The translations under genes and the position numbers were made by a program. Source: Nitrospirota bacterium (GTDB taxonomy: Bacteria > Nitrospirota > Nitrospiria > Nitrospirales > UBA8639). From it: a stretch of DNA of 9,685 nucleotides. The DNA is taken from NCBI GenBank assembly GCA_003233615.1, contig QIMB01000045.1, positions 1-9,685 on the forward strand, given 5' to 3'. Of this stretch, positions 1 through 6,592 are shown one piece after another; position 1 is the first letter of the stretch; every line of letters begins with the position of its first letter. The notes under the pieces are model-generated. The model saw only the letters and a list, made by a program, of their open reading frames with translations, had not been told where the DNA came from and did no database searches.

Positions 1-24
1 TATTTCAAAAAGACTATGTGGCAT
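1..24 (-). CDS. accC: Possible start of accC (biotin carboxylase), cut by the window edge
   Basis: Only eight codons are visible, reading MPHSLFEI from an ATG at 24-22. This is the only minus-strand ATG after accB whose frame stays open to the window edge. The other nearby ATG, in the 51-60 stretch, closes after 13 codons. A weak GGTG ribosome-binding-like stretch lies just upstream. Biotin carboxylases typically begin with a short lead and then a Phe-x-x-hydrophobic-Leu-Ile-Ala-Asn-Arg-Gly segment, and LFEI could be the start of that. accC commonly follows accB directly. The call rests mainly on gene order, since eight residues cannot prove homology. Confidence 0.35.
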
Positions 25-60
25 TGTCACCAGCAGGAAAGGCAATATCCGGCATGAATG

Positions 61-519
61 CTATTGCGGATCAATCAAGAAGAGCGGTTGGCCAAACTCA
101 ACCGGCGTCATACTCTCGACAAGAATTTTGACGACTTTTCCATCCGCCTCTGCTTCAATTTCATTCATAAGCTTCATGGCTTCAACAATACACAGCACTT
201 GCCCTTTTGTGACAAATGCCCCTTCGTCGACATACGGATCTGCGTCAGGGGAAGAGGCACGATAAAACGTCCCCACGATCGGTGATGTGATGGTCAGAAA
301 CTGTGATGATTCAACGGCTTGGGGTGACGATTCAGATACCGATGGTGAAATAGCCTCAGCTGTCTTCGCAACATCAACAACAGGTGACGCGAAGGTGGGA
401 GCAGGATCTCGCCGCACACGAATTCTCACACCTTTTTTTTCAAGTTCCAGCTCCGTGAGATGGTACCGGTTGAGAAGCTCGACAAGATCTTCGATTTCTC
501 GTCTAGATGAATCAGGCAT
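61..519 (-). CDS. accB: Biotin carboxyl carrier protein of acetyl-CoA carboxylase
   Basis: This is the cytoplasmic carrier subunit of acetyl-CoA carboxylase. It shuttles carboxybiotin from biotin carboxylase to the carboxyltransferase in the first step of fatty-acid synthesis. The 152-residue length is normal. Residues 1-37 form the usual N-terminal helix and short strand, ending in a basic RIRVRR patch. Residues 38-73 are a Ser/Ala/Pro-rich flexible linker. The C-terminal biotinyl domain begins near residue 75 and carries the AccB thumb (VGTFYRASSPDADP, 82-95). The biotin attachment motif is EAMKLMN, with the target lysine at 116. The ATG start at 519 gives the expected N-terminus, although no strong ribosome-binding site precedes it. 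It lies 39 bases after efp and probably before accC, so it is likely part of an aroQ-efp-accB-accC transcript. Confidence 0.96.
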   Translation of the reverse strand: MPDSSRREIEDLVELLNRYHLTELELEKKGVRIRVRRDPAPTFASPVVDVAKTAEAISPSVSESSPQAVESSQFLTITSPIVGTFYRASSPDADPYVDEGAFVTKGQVLCIVEAMKLMNEIEAEADGKVVKILVESMTPVEFGQPLFLIDPQ

Positions 520-558
520 AATGTGTATGACTAAAACCTATCGGCGTAAGAAAAAAAC

Positions 559-1118
559 TTAGCGAACTCGCTCAACGTAGACGCGTGTTCTCGTATCAAT
601 TTTGATGATCTCTCCAGATTCAAGATAGAGAGGCACTTTAATGGTCGCCCCTGTTTCCACTGTAGCAGGCTTCGTTCCTCCTGATGCCGTATCGCCACGA
701 ACACCCGGATCGGTTTCCACCACCTTGAGTTCCATAAATATTGGCAATTCCACTGAGATGACATCACCTTGATACACTAAAAACTTCAAATCGTATTTTC
801 TTTCATTAAATCGACATTCTCACCCAATTGTTTTTTGGAATATGTCACTTGCTCATAGCTGGACGTATCCATGAACGAATACTCATCCCCACCACAATAC
901 AGAAATTGCATTTCGCATTCGTCTAAATCAGGTTCTTCGAATTTCTCTCCAGAACGAAATGTGCGATCAATGACATTTCCAGTCTTATAGCCTTTTAATT
1001 TCGTTCGCACAAACGCAGGACCTTTTCCTGGTTTGACATGCTGGAACTCGACAATGTGATAGGGTTGGCCATCCAGCTCAAGCCGCACCCCATTACGAAA
1101 ATCAGCTGTTGAAATCAC
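559..1118 (-). pseudogene. efp: Elongation factor P, reading frame broken by an apparent one-base deletion
   Basis: EF-P binds stalled ribosomes and promotes peptide-bond formation at consecutive prolines. Two overlapping frames together encode the whole protein. Residues 1-110 (from a GTG at 1118, ending in TGA at 786-788) cover the KOW-like N-domain and part of the OB domain. Residues 111-186 (789 to 559) cover the rest, including METDPG-like VETDPGVRGDTA. Joined, they give 186 residues, the normal length, and they align without a gap to remembered EF-P sequences from B. subtilis and E. coli if one T is restored in the ATTTGA stretch near 786-791. The tip lysine that is modified in other species is present (KPGKGPAF, Lys32). 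The start has a good AGGAG site nine bases upstream. Both halves look fully conserved, so a sequencing or assembly error or a very recent mutation is more likely than old decay. Confidence 0.9.
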
Positions 1119-1154
1119 GTGATATCACTCCTCGCGTTAAAAGCATTGACAGTC

Positions 1155-1598
1155 TTAGACAGTCTCTTGCAGCGCATTCACTAAAGCTCTCAATCCTAAC
1201 GCATAACTGTGCGGGCCAAATCCTACAATTTGCCCGAGCGCCACTGAAGCCAGATATGAATGATGGCGAAACGATTCTCGACGATGAATGTTTGACAAAT
1301 GAACTTCAACCATTGGCAATCCCACGCCAACGATCGCATCCCGTAGAGCAATGCTCGTATGCGTGTAGGCAGCGGCATTTAACAGCAGCCCTTGAAATTG
1401 TGGCTGGGCCTGCTGAATCCAGGTAACTAATTCCCCTTCGTTATTCGATTGCCGCGCTTCCACCGAGACTCCTAGGTCTTTCCCCAATGTCAGGAGCATG
1501 GCATTAATCTCATCTAAGGTTGTTGCCCCATACACCTCCGGTTCTCGAACTCCCAACAAATTGAGATTAGGGCCATGCAAGACCAGAATATGCAACAT
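1155..1598 (-). CDS. aroQ: Type II 3-dehydroquinate dehydratase
   Basis: This cytoplasmic enzyme dehydrates 3-dehydroquinate to 3-dehydroshikimate, the third step of the shikimate pathway to aromatic amino acids. The 148-residue length is typical. Visible signatures from the ATG at 1598 are ILVLHGPNLNLLG (4-16), the flexible loop REPEVYG with the likely catalytic Tyr23, SNNEGELV (51-58), the substrate-binding NAAAYTHTS (74-82) and VEVHLSNIHRRE (97-108) with the catalytic His100. The family usually has Pro after that Asn, but here it is Ala75. A TTG two codons upstream (1604) is an alternative start and sits at a better distance from a weak GGTG. The ATG matches the family N-terminus more closely. 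The stop lies 36 bases before efp. The pepP gene often found between them is absent. Confidence 0.95.
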   Translation of the reverse strand: MLHILVLHGPNLNLLGVREPEVYGATTLDEINAMLLTLGKDLGVSVEARQSNNEGELVTWIQQAQPQFQGLLLNAAAYTHTSIALRDAIVGVGLPMVEVHLSNIHRRESFRHHSYLASVALGQIVGFGPHSYALGLRALVNALQETV

Positions 1599-1604
1599 GT
1601 TCAA

Positions 1605-1747
1605 TTCACACCAGATGCGTCAGATCGAAATAATTCAGATAAATCAATACCAATTGCCTCGGAAATCTAATTGGAACTCAACACGAAAGGATGCCGCAAA
1701 TTCTAACAGCGACTAAGGGATGGGTCAACGAAGTCAATCTCGTGGCT
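1605..1747. other. Intergenic stretch upstream of aroQ
   Basis: These 143 bases separate the nuclease gene from aroQ. They hold no convincing ORF or terminator. The only symmetry noticed is a pair of six-base arms (CCAATT at 1650-1655 and AATTGG at 1669-1674), too short to name. A promoter for the aroQ-efp-accB group is expected here, but no clear -35/-10 pair could be picked. Confidence 0.4.
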
Positions 1748-3280
1748 CTAGAGCACACTCCCGCCCACTCGTCCGATAAGGACTCGGCGCAATTCAACCA
1801 TCGCCCAGGTATCTCGGCCACAATATTCTTCTAAGGCCTGCGCAGTGTGTGCCCGTTCCATCAGATCCGTTTCCGAAAAAACCATTTTTTGGTACATGAC
1901 TGCGGCAACCGCACCATTTTGAATCGTTAAATCATCGTACGCCAACTTAGGAACCAAGGCCGGGAGAACGGTTTTGATCGAAAATGATCCCTGAAAATCC
2001 GGATGATAATAATGTTGCTGAATGACGGAAAGCAAATCCCAGAGACGGCGCACGACTTTGGATAACGCCGGTTTTAAATGTGGCAAAAAATCTCCTAGTG
2101 CAAACAGTAAAAACCGCTCATACTCCGAATAGACACACACACTTCCCGTCTCACCTAAGCTGAGCAACAATCGGTGGGCCAATTCTTCTCGCGGGTCCCG
2201 TCCGTCCACACACAAATAATGATGATGCACAATGGTCCCATCTTCATATTCAATGTGATTTGACCACTGAAAAGGAATGGGCCTGTAAGGCCGCGTATGG
2301 GCAAAAACAGGGATTGCCGGCATAAATGTTTCAAAATCTAAATGATGAACCGGGTACCGGACCGACTGTAATCGAGCACGCAACAACGGTGAGATCCATT
2401 CCACATTGGCTTTCACATGTTGCTGGATGTCAGACAATTGAATATGAGCAGGAATGTCATCGATCGTCTCCACCCCTTCCTGAATCAGCATGTTTTGCAA
2501 CTTCGCCCCGCCGGGAAGATGAAAGACCCAACGTGGAGATTTCTCTTTGATGCAATGAGCCCAAAACGGGCATTCATAAGGTTGCTGACAATGTCCATCA
2601 GGCTCAATCACGGGCGCGACTGGTTGCTGTAACACCTCCCACATCTCTTCGAGCTGTGGTTGAACACGCTCACGACGCGCCTGCACCTCATCTGTCATAT
2701 TGTCGAGCGCAAACATTTCTTCCAGATTGAGCGCTCCCCCCAAAAACACATACTGTGTATTGAGGTGCATCAAATAACACCCATCGACAAGAAGACCTGC
2801 TCCTTCCAACACAGCCGACTGAATGGCTAAGTCATAAAGATGCGTTGCTTTGACTTTTGATGTGGCTTTCACTTCAATTAACCGCCAACGTGTCGCATCC
2901 AACCGTTCGATCACATCAACCCGAACAAGAATGTCTTGCCACACAAAGGCCCCTTCAAAAATCGCCTGCACTGTGGGATCAAGAACCAACTCGGCTGTTC
3001 GACTCAGCGCAGCTGGAATTTGACGATGCGTTTCTTCAACCAACACCCCACCCGGAAAGAACTCTCTGGCAAGTACGCCCACATCGGTTCCCATATCCAT
3101 AATGGCTCGACGGTCGGGTGTCGGCGGAGTCGCCAATTCCGGCGAGTGAATCTCCAAATACAACCGCTTATGACATTGCAAGCCTGCCAAAAAACGACTT
3201 TTGGATAGACGACGTACAGGCACGGGCTTTGATGAAGGTTCAGATTGGGGAATGTTCGGCATAGGGCTAAGAGGATGCAC
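1748..3280 (-). CDS. RecB-type iron-sulfur nuclease fused to a DUF2779 (DEDD-like) domain, TM0106-like
   Basis: The 510 residues combine two apparent nuclease modules. The N-terminal half resembles the Cas4/AddB type of PD-(D/E)XK nuclease. It has LSKSRFLAGLQC with Cys36, FEG (Glu109), Asp122, and an EVK catalytic pair (Glu136, Lys138), followed by Cys231, Cys237 and Cys243 spaced C-x5-C-x5-C. Together with Cys36 these could hold a 4Fe-4S cluster. The C-terminal half (about 311-505) matches DUF2779, with HLDFETF (Asp315, Glu317), WDLL (Asp415), SFSIKTVLP and EYCGRD (Tyr486, Asp490). This layout fits a DEDDy 3'-5' exonuclease. A role in DNA or RNA processing or repair is inferred; the substrate is unknown. 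The start is uncertain: GTG at 3280 or ATG at 3262, neither with a clear ribosome-binding site. No Cas genes are nearby. Confidence 0.85.
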   Translation of the reverse strand: MHPLSPMPNIPQSEPSSKPVPVRRLSKSRFLAGLQCHKRLYLEIHSPELATPPTPDRRAIMDMGTDVGVLAREFFPGGVLVEETHRQIPAALSRTAELVLDPTVQAIFEGAFVWQDILVRVDVIERLDATRWRLIEVKATSKVKATHLYDLAIQSAVLEGAGLLVDGCYLMHLNTQYVFLGGALNLEEMFALDNMTDEVQARRERVQPQLEEMWEVLQQPVAPVIEPDGHCQQPYECPFWAHCIKEKSPRWVFHLPGGAKLQNMLIQEGVETIDDIPAHIQLSDIQQHVKANVEWISPLLRARLQSVRYPVHHLDFETFMPAIPVFAHTRPYRPIPFQWSNHIEYEDGTIVHHHYLCVDGRDPREELAHRLLLSLGETGSVCVYSEYERFLLFALGDFLPHLKPALSKVVRRLWDLLSVIQQHYYHPDFQGSFSIKTVLPALVPKLAYDDLTIQNGAVAAVMYQKMVFSETDLMERAHTAQALEEYCGRDTWAMVELRRVLIGRVGGSVL

Positions 3281-3398
3281 GATAAGGATGTGTTCTTGAG
3301 TCGGTAAGAAACATGTCAGTTAAATAAGCAGACGTGCGTCTCTCATACGTCCCAAACATAGTGCACATCTACTCGCTAAGACTGGTAGAATACCTACT
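3281..3398. promoter_or_regulatory. Divergent intergenic region between the nuclease and DUF4112 genes
   Basis: These 118 bases must hold the promoters of both divergent genes. A 12-base dyad, AGACGTGCGTCT at 3330-3341, has five-base perfect arms and could be an operator. The plus-strand promoter is listed separately. No clear minus-strand -35/-10 pair was found. Confidence 0.4.
3362..3391 (+). promoter_or_regulatory. Putative promoter giving a leaderless DUF4112 transcript
   Basis: An extended -10 element, TGG followed by TAGAAT (3386-3391), lies seven bases before the ATG at 3399. A weak -35 match, TGCACA (3362-3367), sits 18 bases upstream. Transcription would be expected to start at or within one base of the start codon. 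No ribosome-binding site precedes the gene, which agrees with a leaderless message. The assignment is by motif only. Confidence 0.45.
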
Positions 3399-3923
3399 AT
3401 GAGCAAGCACGAGAATTCATCACATCAGTCTCCGCCTCAATCTCCAAATCAACGTGCGTGGAATAAAAAAGATTTGGGTCAGATTGCCAAAGCGTTGGGA
3501 CAACTGCTTGATTCTTCACTCACCATCCCTGGAACCTCAATAAAGATTGGCCTGGACCCAATCATTGGTCTCATTCCTGGCATTGGCGACTTTCTCAGCA
3601 ATGCAATTGGATCTTCTCTCCTCGTTCTCGCCACAAAGGCAGGAGTCCCTCGGATTGTCATTTTACGAATGTCGCTGAATATCGCCATCAATATGATCAT
3701 CGGAGCCATTCCAGTAATTGGCGATCTCTTTTCAATTTGGTTTAAAAGCAATGTGCAAAATGCCCAATTGCTTCATCGGCATTGCCAAAGAACAGTTTCA
3801 ACTCCAAATCTCAGCGATTGGGTCTATGTTGGCGGCATCGTTCTTGGTCTTCTTCTGCTCCTTGGAGCCACAGGTGCTTGTCTTTTTTGGTTCGCATCCT
3901 GGCTCCTGGGGTTGTTGGCCTAG
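3399..3923 (+). CDS. DUF4112 domain membrane protein
   Basis: This is a 174-residue protein of a widespread family of unknown function. After a polar, Ser/Pro-rich N-terminus (1-24), residues 36-130 carry the family signature: LLDSSLTIPG, then GLDPIIGLIPGIGD (51-64), and a second, similar IGAIPVIGDLF (101-111). The two IP-x-IGD turns flank hydrophobic segments and suggest a membrane-associated helical hairpin. A strongly hydrophobic C-terminal stretch (about 141-173) is a likely transmembrane helix pair or one long helix. It is the only plus-strand gene in the window and converges on hemW with 41 bases between the stops. The ATG follows a -10-like hexamer closely, and no Shine-Dalgarno sequence is visible. 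No function is claimed. Confidence 0.88.
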   Translation: MSKHENSSHQSPPQSPNQRAWNKKDLGQIAKALGQLLDSSLTIPGTSIKIGLDPIIGLIPGIGDFLSNAIGSSLLVLATKAGVPRIVILRMSLNIAINMIIGAIPVIGDLFSIWFKSNVQNAQLLHRHCQRTVSTPNLSDWVYVGGIVLGLLLLLGATGACLFWFASWLLGLLA

Positions 3924-3964
3924 CCGCATAAAATCTCTCTCACCAACCAATAGCTGCCATCACG

Positions 3965-5143
3965 CTAGAGTAATTGGTAGCCTATTTCATCTGCAAACTG
4001 ACGACCTTTTGATGTCAAAGCCATGCGTTCAGAAGTTTGTGCGATATACTCCCCTGCTAAGAAGGAGTCGAATGACGCGGCCCAAACAGGATCGCATTTA
4101 TTCGCTTCAACCCAATTGATTGGCACACCATCCAACAGTCGTAGCCCGAACACGACCCGCTCCTTGTCTTGTTGAAGGACTGACAAAGATTCCCGTTCCA
4201 CAACCGGCAACTCACCCATTTCTAGACGCTGACAATACTGCACAAGATTCGCCACATTCCCAAAACGACATCCAGCTACATAGGATTGAGCACTTGGGCC
4301 CATGCCTAGATACTCCTGCCCCTGCCAATAACGCCGATTATGTTGGCACTGCCTACCAGGTTGCGACCAATTGGAAATTTCGTATTGGTGATATCCAGCA
4401 ATAGCCAATTGCTCAGTCGCGTGGACCTGGAGCCGTCTTTCACCATCCGTCTCCACCAGATCCAGCTCACCACGTCGCAACTCTACATCAAACCGCGTCC
4501 CTTCTTCCACAGAAAGGGCATAACAGGAGAGGTGAGTGGGTTCGAACTCACAAGCTTGGCGAAGGGTTCGGTCCCAGGACGAGGTGGTTTGGCCGGGAAT
4601 CCCATAGATTAAATCCAAATTGAAATTAGGCAAACCTGACTGTTGGGCCACTCGAATTCCTGTTATCGCCTCCTCAAGAGTACTGGAAAGACCTAAGGAC
4701 GCCCGTTCTTCTTGATCGAACGTTTGCATTCCAATACTCAGCCGTGTCACTCCGGCCTCTAAAATCGTATCCAGATATTCCGGTGATAAGGATTCCGGTG
4801 TCGCTTCAACTGTCACTTCACAGTCATCTGTTACGGAATACAGTGTCGCAATCCTCGTCAGAACCTGCGACAATTGAGCCGCAGACAATACCGTCGGCGT
4901 GCCACCTCCAATATACAGCGTTGACACGCACTGCCCCGCTCGATCCAACTGCACTGCAGAGAGTGCCAACTCTATTTCGAGCGAACGAATAAATCTTTCG
5001 ATACGTCCCTCTTCCTGCGTCACTAAGTAGAAAGAACAAAAATGACACCGCTTCGCGCAAAATGGAATATGAAGATAGAGCCCCACGCTCTTACTATCAG
5101 TTCTTACCGAACCAGGATGACTGCGATCTTTCGGTATATTCAT
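3965..5143 (-). CDS. hemW: Radical SAM heme chaperone HemW
   Basis: HemW is a cytoplasmic radical-SAM family protein, once annotated as oxygen-independent coproporphyrinogen oxidase. It binds heme and is thought to deliver it to apo-proteins of respiratory enzymes. The 392-residue length is typical. LYLHIPFCAKRCHFCSF (22-38) gives the CxxxCxxC 4Fe-4S triad, Cys29, Cys33 and Cys36. The next position is Ser37, not the further Cys of true HemN, which favours HemW. YIGGGTP (77-83) is the SAM-binding GGGTP motif. RLSIGMQTF, FNLDLIYGIPGQT and LSCYALSVEEGT follow in family order, and a winged-helix-like C-terminal domain ends the protein. It starts 36 bases after the flavin reductase stop, so the two are probably one transcript. 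No clear ribosome-binding site precedes the ATG. Confidence 0.95.
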   Translation of the reverse strand: MNIPKDRSHPGSVRTDSKSVGLYLHIPFCAKRCHFCSFYLVTQEEGRIERFIRSLEIELALSAVQLDRAGQCVSTLYIGGGTPTVLSAAQLSQVLTRIATLYSVTDDCEVTVEATPESLSPEYLDTILEAGVTRLSIGMQTFDQEERASLGLSSTLEEAITGIRVAQQSGLPNFNLDLIYGIPGQTTSSWDRTLRQACEFEPTHLSCYALSVEEGTRFDVELRRGELDLVETDGERRLQVHATEQLAIAGYHQYEISNWSQPGRQCQHNRRYWQGQEYLGMGPSAQSYVAGCRFGNVANLVQYCQRLEMGELPVVERESLSVLQQDKERVVFGLRLLDGVPINWVEANKCDPVWAASFDSFLAGEYIAQTSERMALTSKGRQFADEIGYQLL

Positions 5144-5179
5144 ATCTTAATTCGTATCTTAAAAGGCCAATAAACAATA

Positions 5180-5896
5180 TTAGCTCTTTTCATCGTGCCG
5201 CTCCCAATACACCGCAGATGCTCCTTTTTCATGCAGCAAATCAGTGACTTCCTTGACCATCCCCCGATTACCACAGACATACGCTGCCACATGAGCAGCG
5301 GTCGTATATGTTTGAAGCAAATCAGTCACACGACCCGTGCTCCCATTCCACGCTGATCTTGGTTGCGAGAGCGTCAGGACATAGGAGAAATTCTTATGAT
5401 GAGATTTCCACAGATCCAATTCCTGAAGATAATATCGATCGGACTCATTGCGCAGGCCCCAGAACAACGTAATAGGTTGGGAAGACGACTCCGCGAATAA
5501 TGTCGCAATCATGGACCATAATGGTGCAATACCTGTTCCTGTTCCGACAAATAGTAATTCACGATCAAGATCATCTTGTAGAATAAAGGAACCATGAGGA
5601 CCCGATATTTGCAGCTCAGCGCCAATCTCATTCTCTAAGAGAAAGGTCGAACCCTTCCCGCGATCATGACTATTCAATAATAAGATAAGTTGCGTAGAAG
5701 AATGTGGCGGAGACACCAGGGAATAATATCGTAGCAAGGATGAACCTGAATTCTGATCAGGCACTGTCACCGCAATCGATTGGCCAGGTTGAAAGGACAG
5801 CTCCGACGGCGCACGCATCTCCAACGTCATTTCTCGAATATCTCTGGTGAGTTGTCGAATGCTCAGAATTGTTGCCCGAAAGGAACACGCTGTCAT
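5180..5896 (-). CDS. Ferredoxin-NADP reductase-like FAD-dependent oxidoreductase
   Basis: This is a 238-residue flavoprotein with the two-domain ferredoxin-NADP reductase fold. Residues 1-105 form the FAD-binding barrel, with PGQSIAVTVP (37-46), the flavin motif RYYSLVSPP (56-64) and GPHGSF (99-104). Residues 112-238 form the NAD(P) domain, with LLFVGTGTGIAPL (114-126) and YVCGNRGMVKEV (206-217). There is no 2Fe-2S ferredoxin domain, so it probably passes electrons to or from a separate ferredoxin or flavodoxin. The physiological partner cannot be told from sequence. A longer reading from TTG at 5932 is possible. However, that TTG falls inside a good -35 hexamer, TTGCCA, and a -10 sits seven bases before the ATG at 5896, so the ATG is preferred. 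hemW follows 36 bases later. Confidence 0.88.
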   Translation of the reverse strand: MTACSFRATILSIRQLTRDIREMTLEMRAPSELSFQPGQSIAVTVPDQNSGSSLLRYYSLVSPPHSSTQLILLLNSHDRGKGSTFLLENEIGAELQISGPHGSFILQDDLDRELLFVGTGTGIAPLWSMIATLFAESSSQPITLFWGLRNESDRYYLQELDLWKSHHKNFSYVLTLSQPRSAWNGSTGRVTDLLQTYTTAAHVAAYVCGNRGMVKEVTDLLHEKGASAVYWERHDEKS

Positions 5897-5903
5897 GAAT
5901 AGG

Positions 5904-5932
5904 AATGTAGAGAATCTCCAGCCTTCTGGCAA
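5904..5932 (-). promoter_or_regulatory. Putative sigma-70 promoter giving a leaderless reductase transcript
   Basis: On the minus strand TTGCCA (5932-5927, five of six matches to TTGACA) is followed by exactly 17 bases and TACATT (5909-5904, four of six matches to TATAAT). The ATG of the reductase begins seven bases later at 5896, so transcription should start at or next to the start codon. There is no Shine-Dalgarno sequence within the usual distance. A GGAG occurs about 19 bases upstream, too far to serve. Confidence 0.55.
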
Positions 5933-6142
5933 GAGATTTTTAGATCACGATAAAGAAAAGGCTCATAAAGGCAGGTGTATTTGGAAAAGATATCGCGATG
6001 GGGGGGCAAAAGGAGGAGTCTTATCGTTCCTACTTCTCTTGCTTCTCATTCCTTGTTTTTCACTTGTCACGTCTTTTGAATGGCAGGCACAACCATCGTC
6101 CGGTCGTACCTGCCATCGTTGATCACACACAATCAGCGGATG
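5933..6142. other. Intergenic stretch between the reductase and small heat-shock genes
   Basis: These roughly 210 bases contain no convincing gene. Short plus-strand frames are present, but they show no family features and overlap the real genes on both sides. Visible elements are a run of seven G at 6000-6006, an AGGAGGAG-like string just after it with no start codon at a usable distance, and the hairpin at 6081-6115 listed separately. Confidence 0.5.
6081..6115 (-). terminator. Hairpin after the small heat-shock gene, likely terminator
   Basis: The arms TGGCAGGCAC (6081-6090) and GTACCTGCCA (6106-6115) pair over ten positions with one mismatch around a 15-base loop. The hairpin begins 27 bases after the heat-shock gene stop. 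On the minus strand it is followed by TTCAAAAG, not a clean T run, so it may be a weak terminator or a 3'-end stabilising structure. A new promoter lies downstream, which supports separate transcription units. Confidence 0.5.
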
Positions 6143-6583
6143 TTATTTCGCTTCGATTGGAATCGTCCGCGGCTTGGCTTTTTCTTGCTTAGGAATCGTA
6201 ATCGTTAAGACTCCCTTGTCATAGGCCGCTTTCACTTCCTCAGAGTTCACAGTACTCGGCAGTGAAAAACTTCTGGAAAAAGATCCGTAGTGGGCCTCTT
6301 GAATGTGATACCCATCTTTGGATTTTTCCGCATCTGCCTTACGTTCACCGTGAAGATGCAACGTCTGCTCTTTGACCGATAGCTCAATATCACTCAGATC
6401 AATACCAGGCAACTGCGCTTCAATCACCACATGATCCTTGTCCTCATAGACATTGACCGGTGGCTGCCAAGCAAGAGCCTCTGTATTTCGATCATCCCAA
6501 ATTGGGCGCAACCCAAACGGTCGATCAAACAGCCCATGCACCGTCCGCTCTAACTCAGTATATGGATTCCATTTTACTAACAT
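6143..6583 (-). CDS. Small heat-shock protein, Hsp20/alpha-crystallin family
   Basis: This is an ATP-independent cytoplasmic holdase chaperone that binds unfolding proteins and keeps them refoldable. The 146-residue length is typical of bacterial class A Hsp20. The N-terminal arm (1-38) contains the usual WNPYTELE and FDRPF segments. The alpha-crystallin domain (about 40-132) has PPVNVYEDKDHVVIEAQLPG (41-60), LHLHGER (75-81), FSRSFSLP (102-109) and the closing AAYDKGVLTITIPK (119-132). The C-terminal IxI motif that docks in oligomer assembly is IPI at 141-143. The ATG at 6583 is set by a strong AGGAGG nine bases upstream. A short dyad and possible pairing partners for the ribosome-binding site lie in the leader, so temperature control at the RNA level is possible. 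Confidence 0.95.
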   Translation of the reverse strand: MLVKWNPYTELERTVHGLFDRPFGLRPIWDDRNTEALAWQPPVNVYEDKDHVVIEAQLPGIDLSDIELSVKEQTLHLHGERKADAEKSKDGYHIQEAHYGSFSRSFSLPSTVNSEEVKAAYDKGVLTITIPKQEKAKPRTIPIEAK

Positions 6584-6592
6584 AGTCTCTTC

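Noticed and set aside
1650..1674. CCAATT...AATTGG inverted repeat between the nuclease and aroQ genes
   Set aside because: Six-base AT-rich arms with a 13-base gap are expected by chance and lack any terminator or promoter context.
1748..3280. Nuclease as a Cas4 protein marking a CRISPR locus
   Set aside because: The DUF2779 C-terminal domain identifies a different family, and no repeats or cas genes are present in the window.
3718..4119. Long plus-strand frame overlapping the end of DUF4112 and hemW
   Set aside because: It is out of frame with a recognised family and antisense to hemW codons. Its translation shows no known motif.
6000..6006. Run of seven G, as a possible phase-variable tract or triplex/quadruplex seed
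   Set aside because: It is a single run in non-coding DNA, not in a gene start or between promoter elements, and there are no neighbouring G runs to form a quadruplex.
5998..6192. Small plus-strand frame starting at a run of G, with a hydrophobic stretch
   Set aside because: It overlaps the end of the heat-shock gene, has no ribosome-binding site at a usable distance and no family features. The same DNA holds the terminator hairpin.
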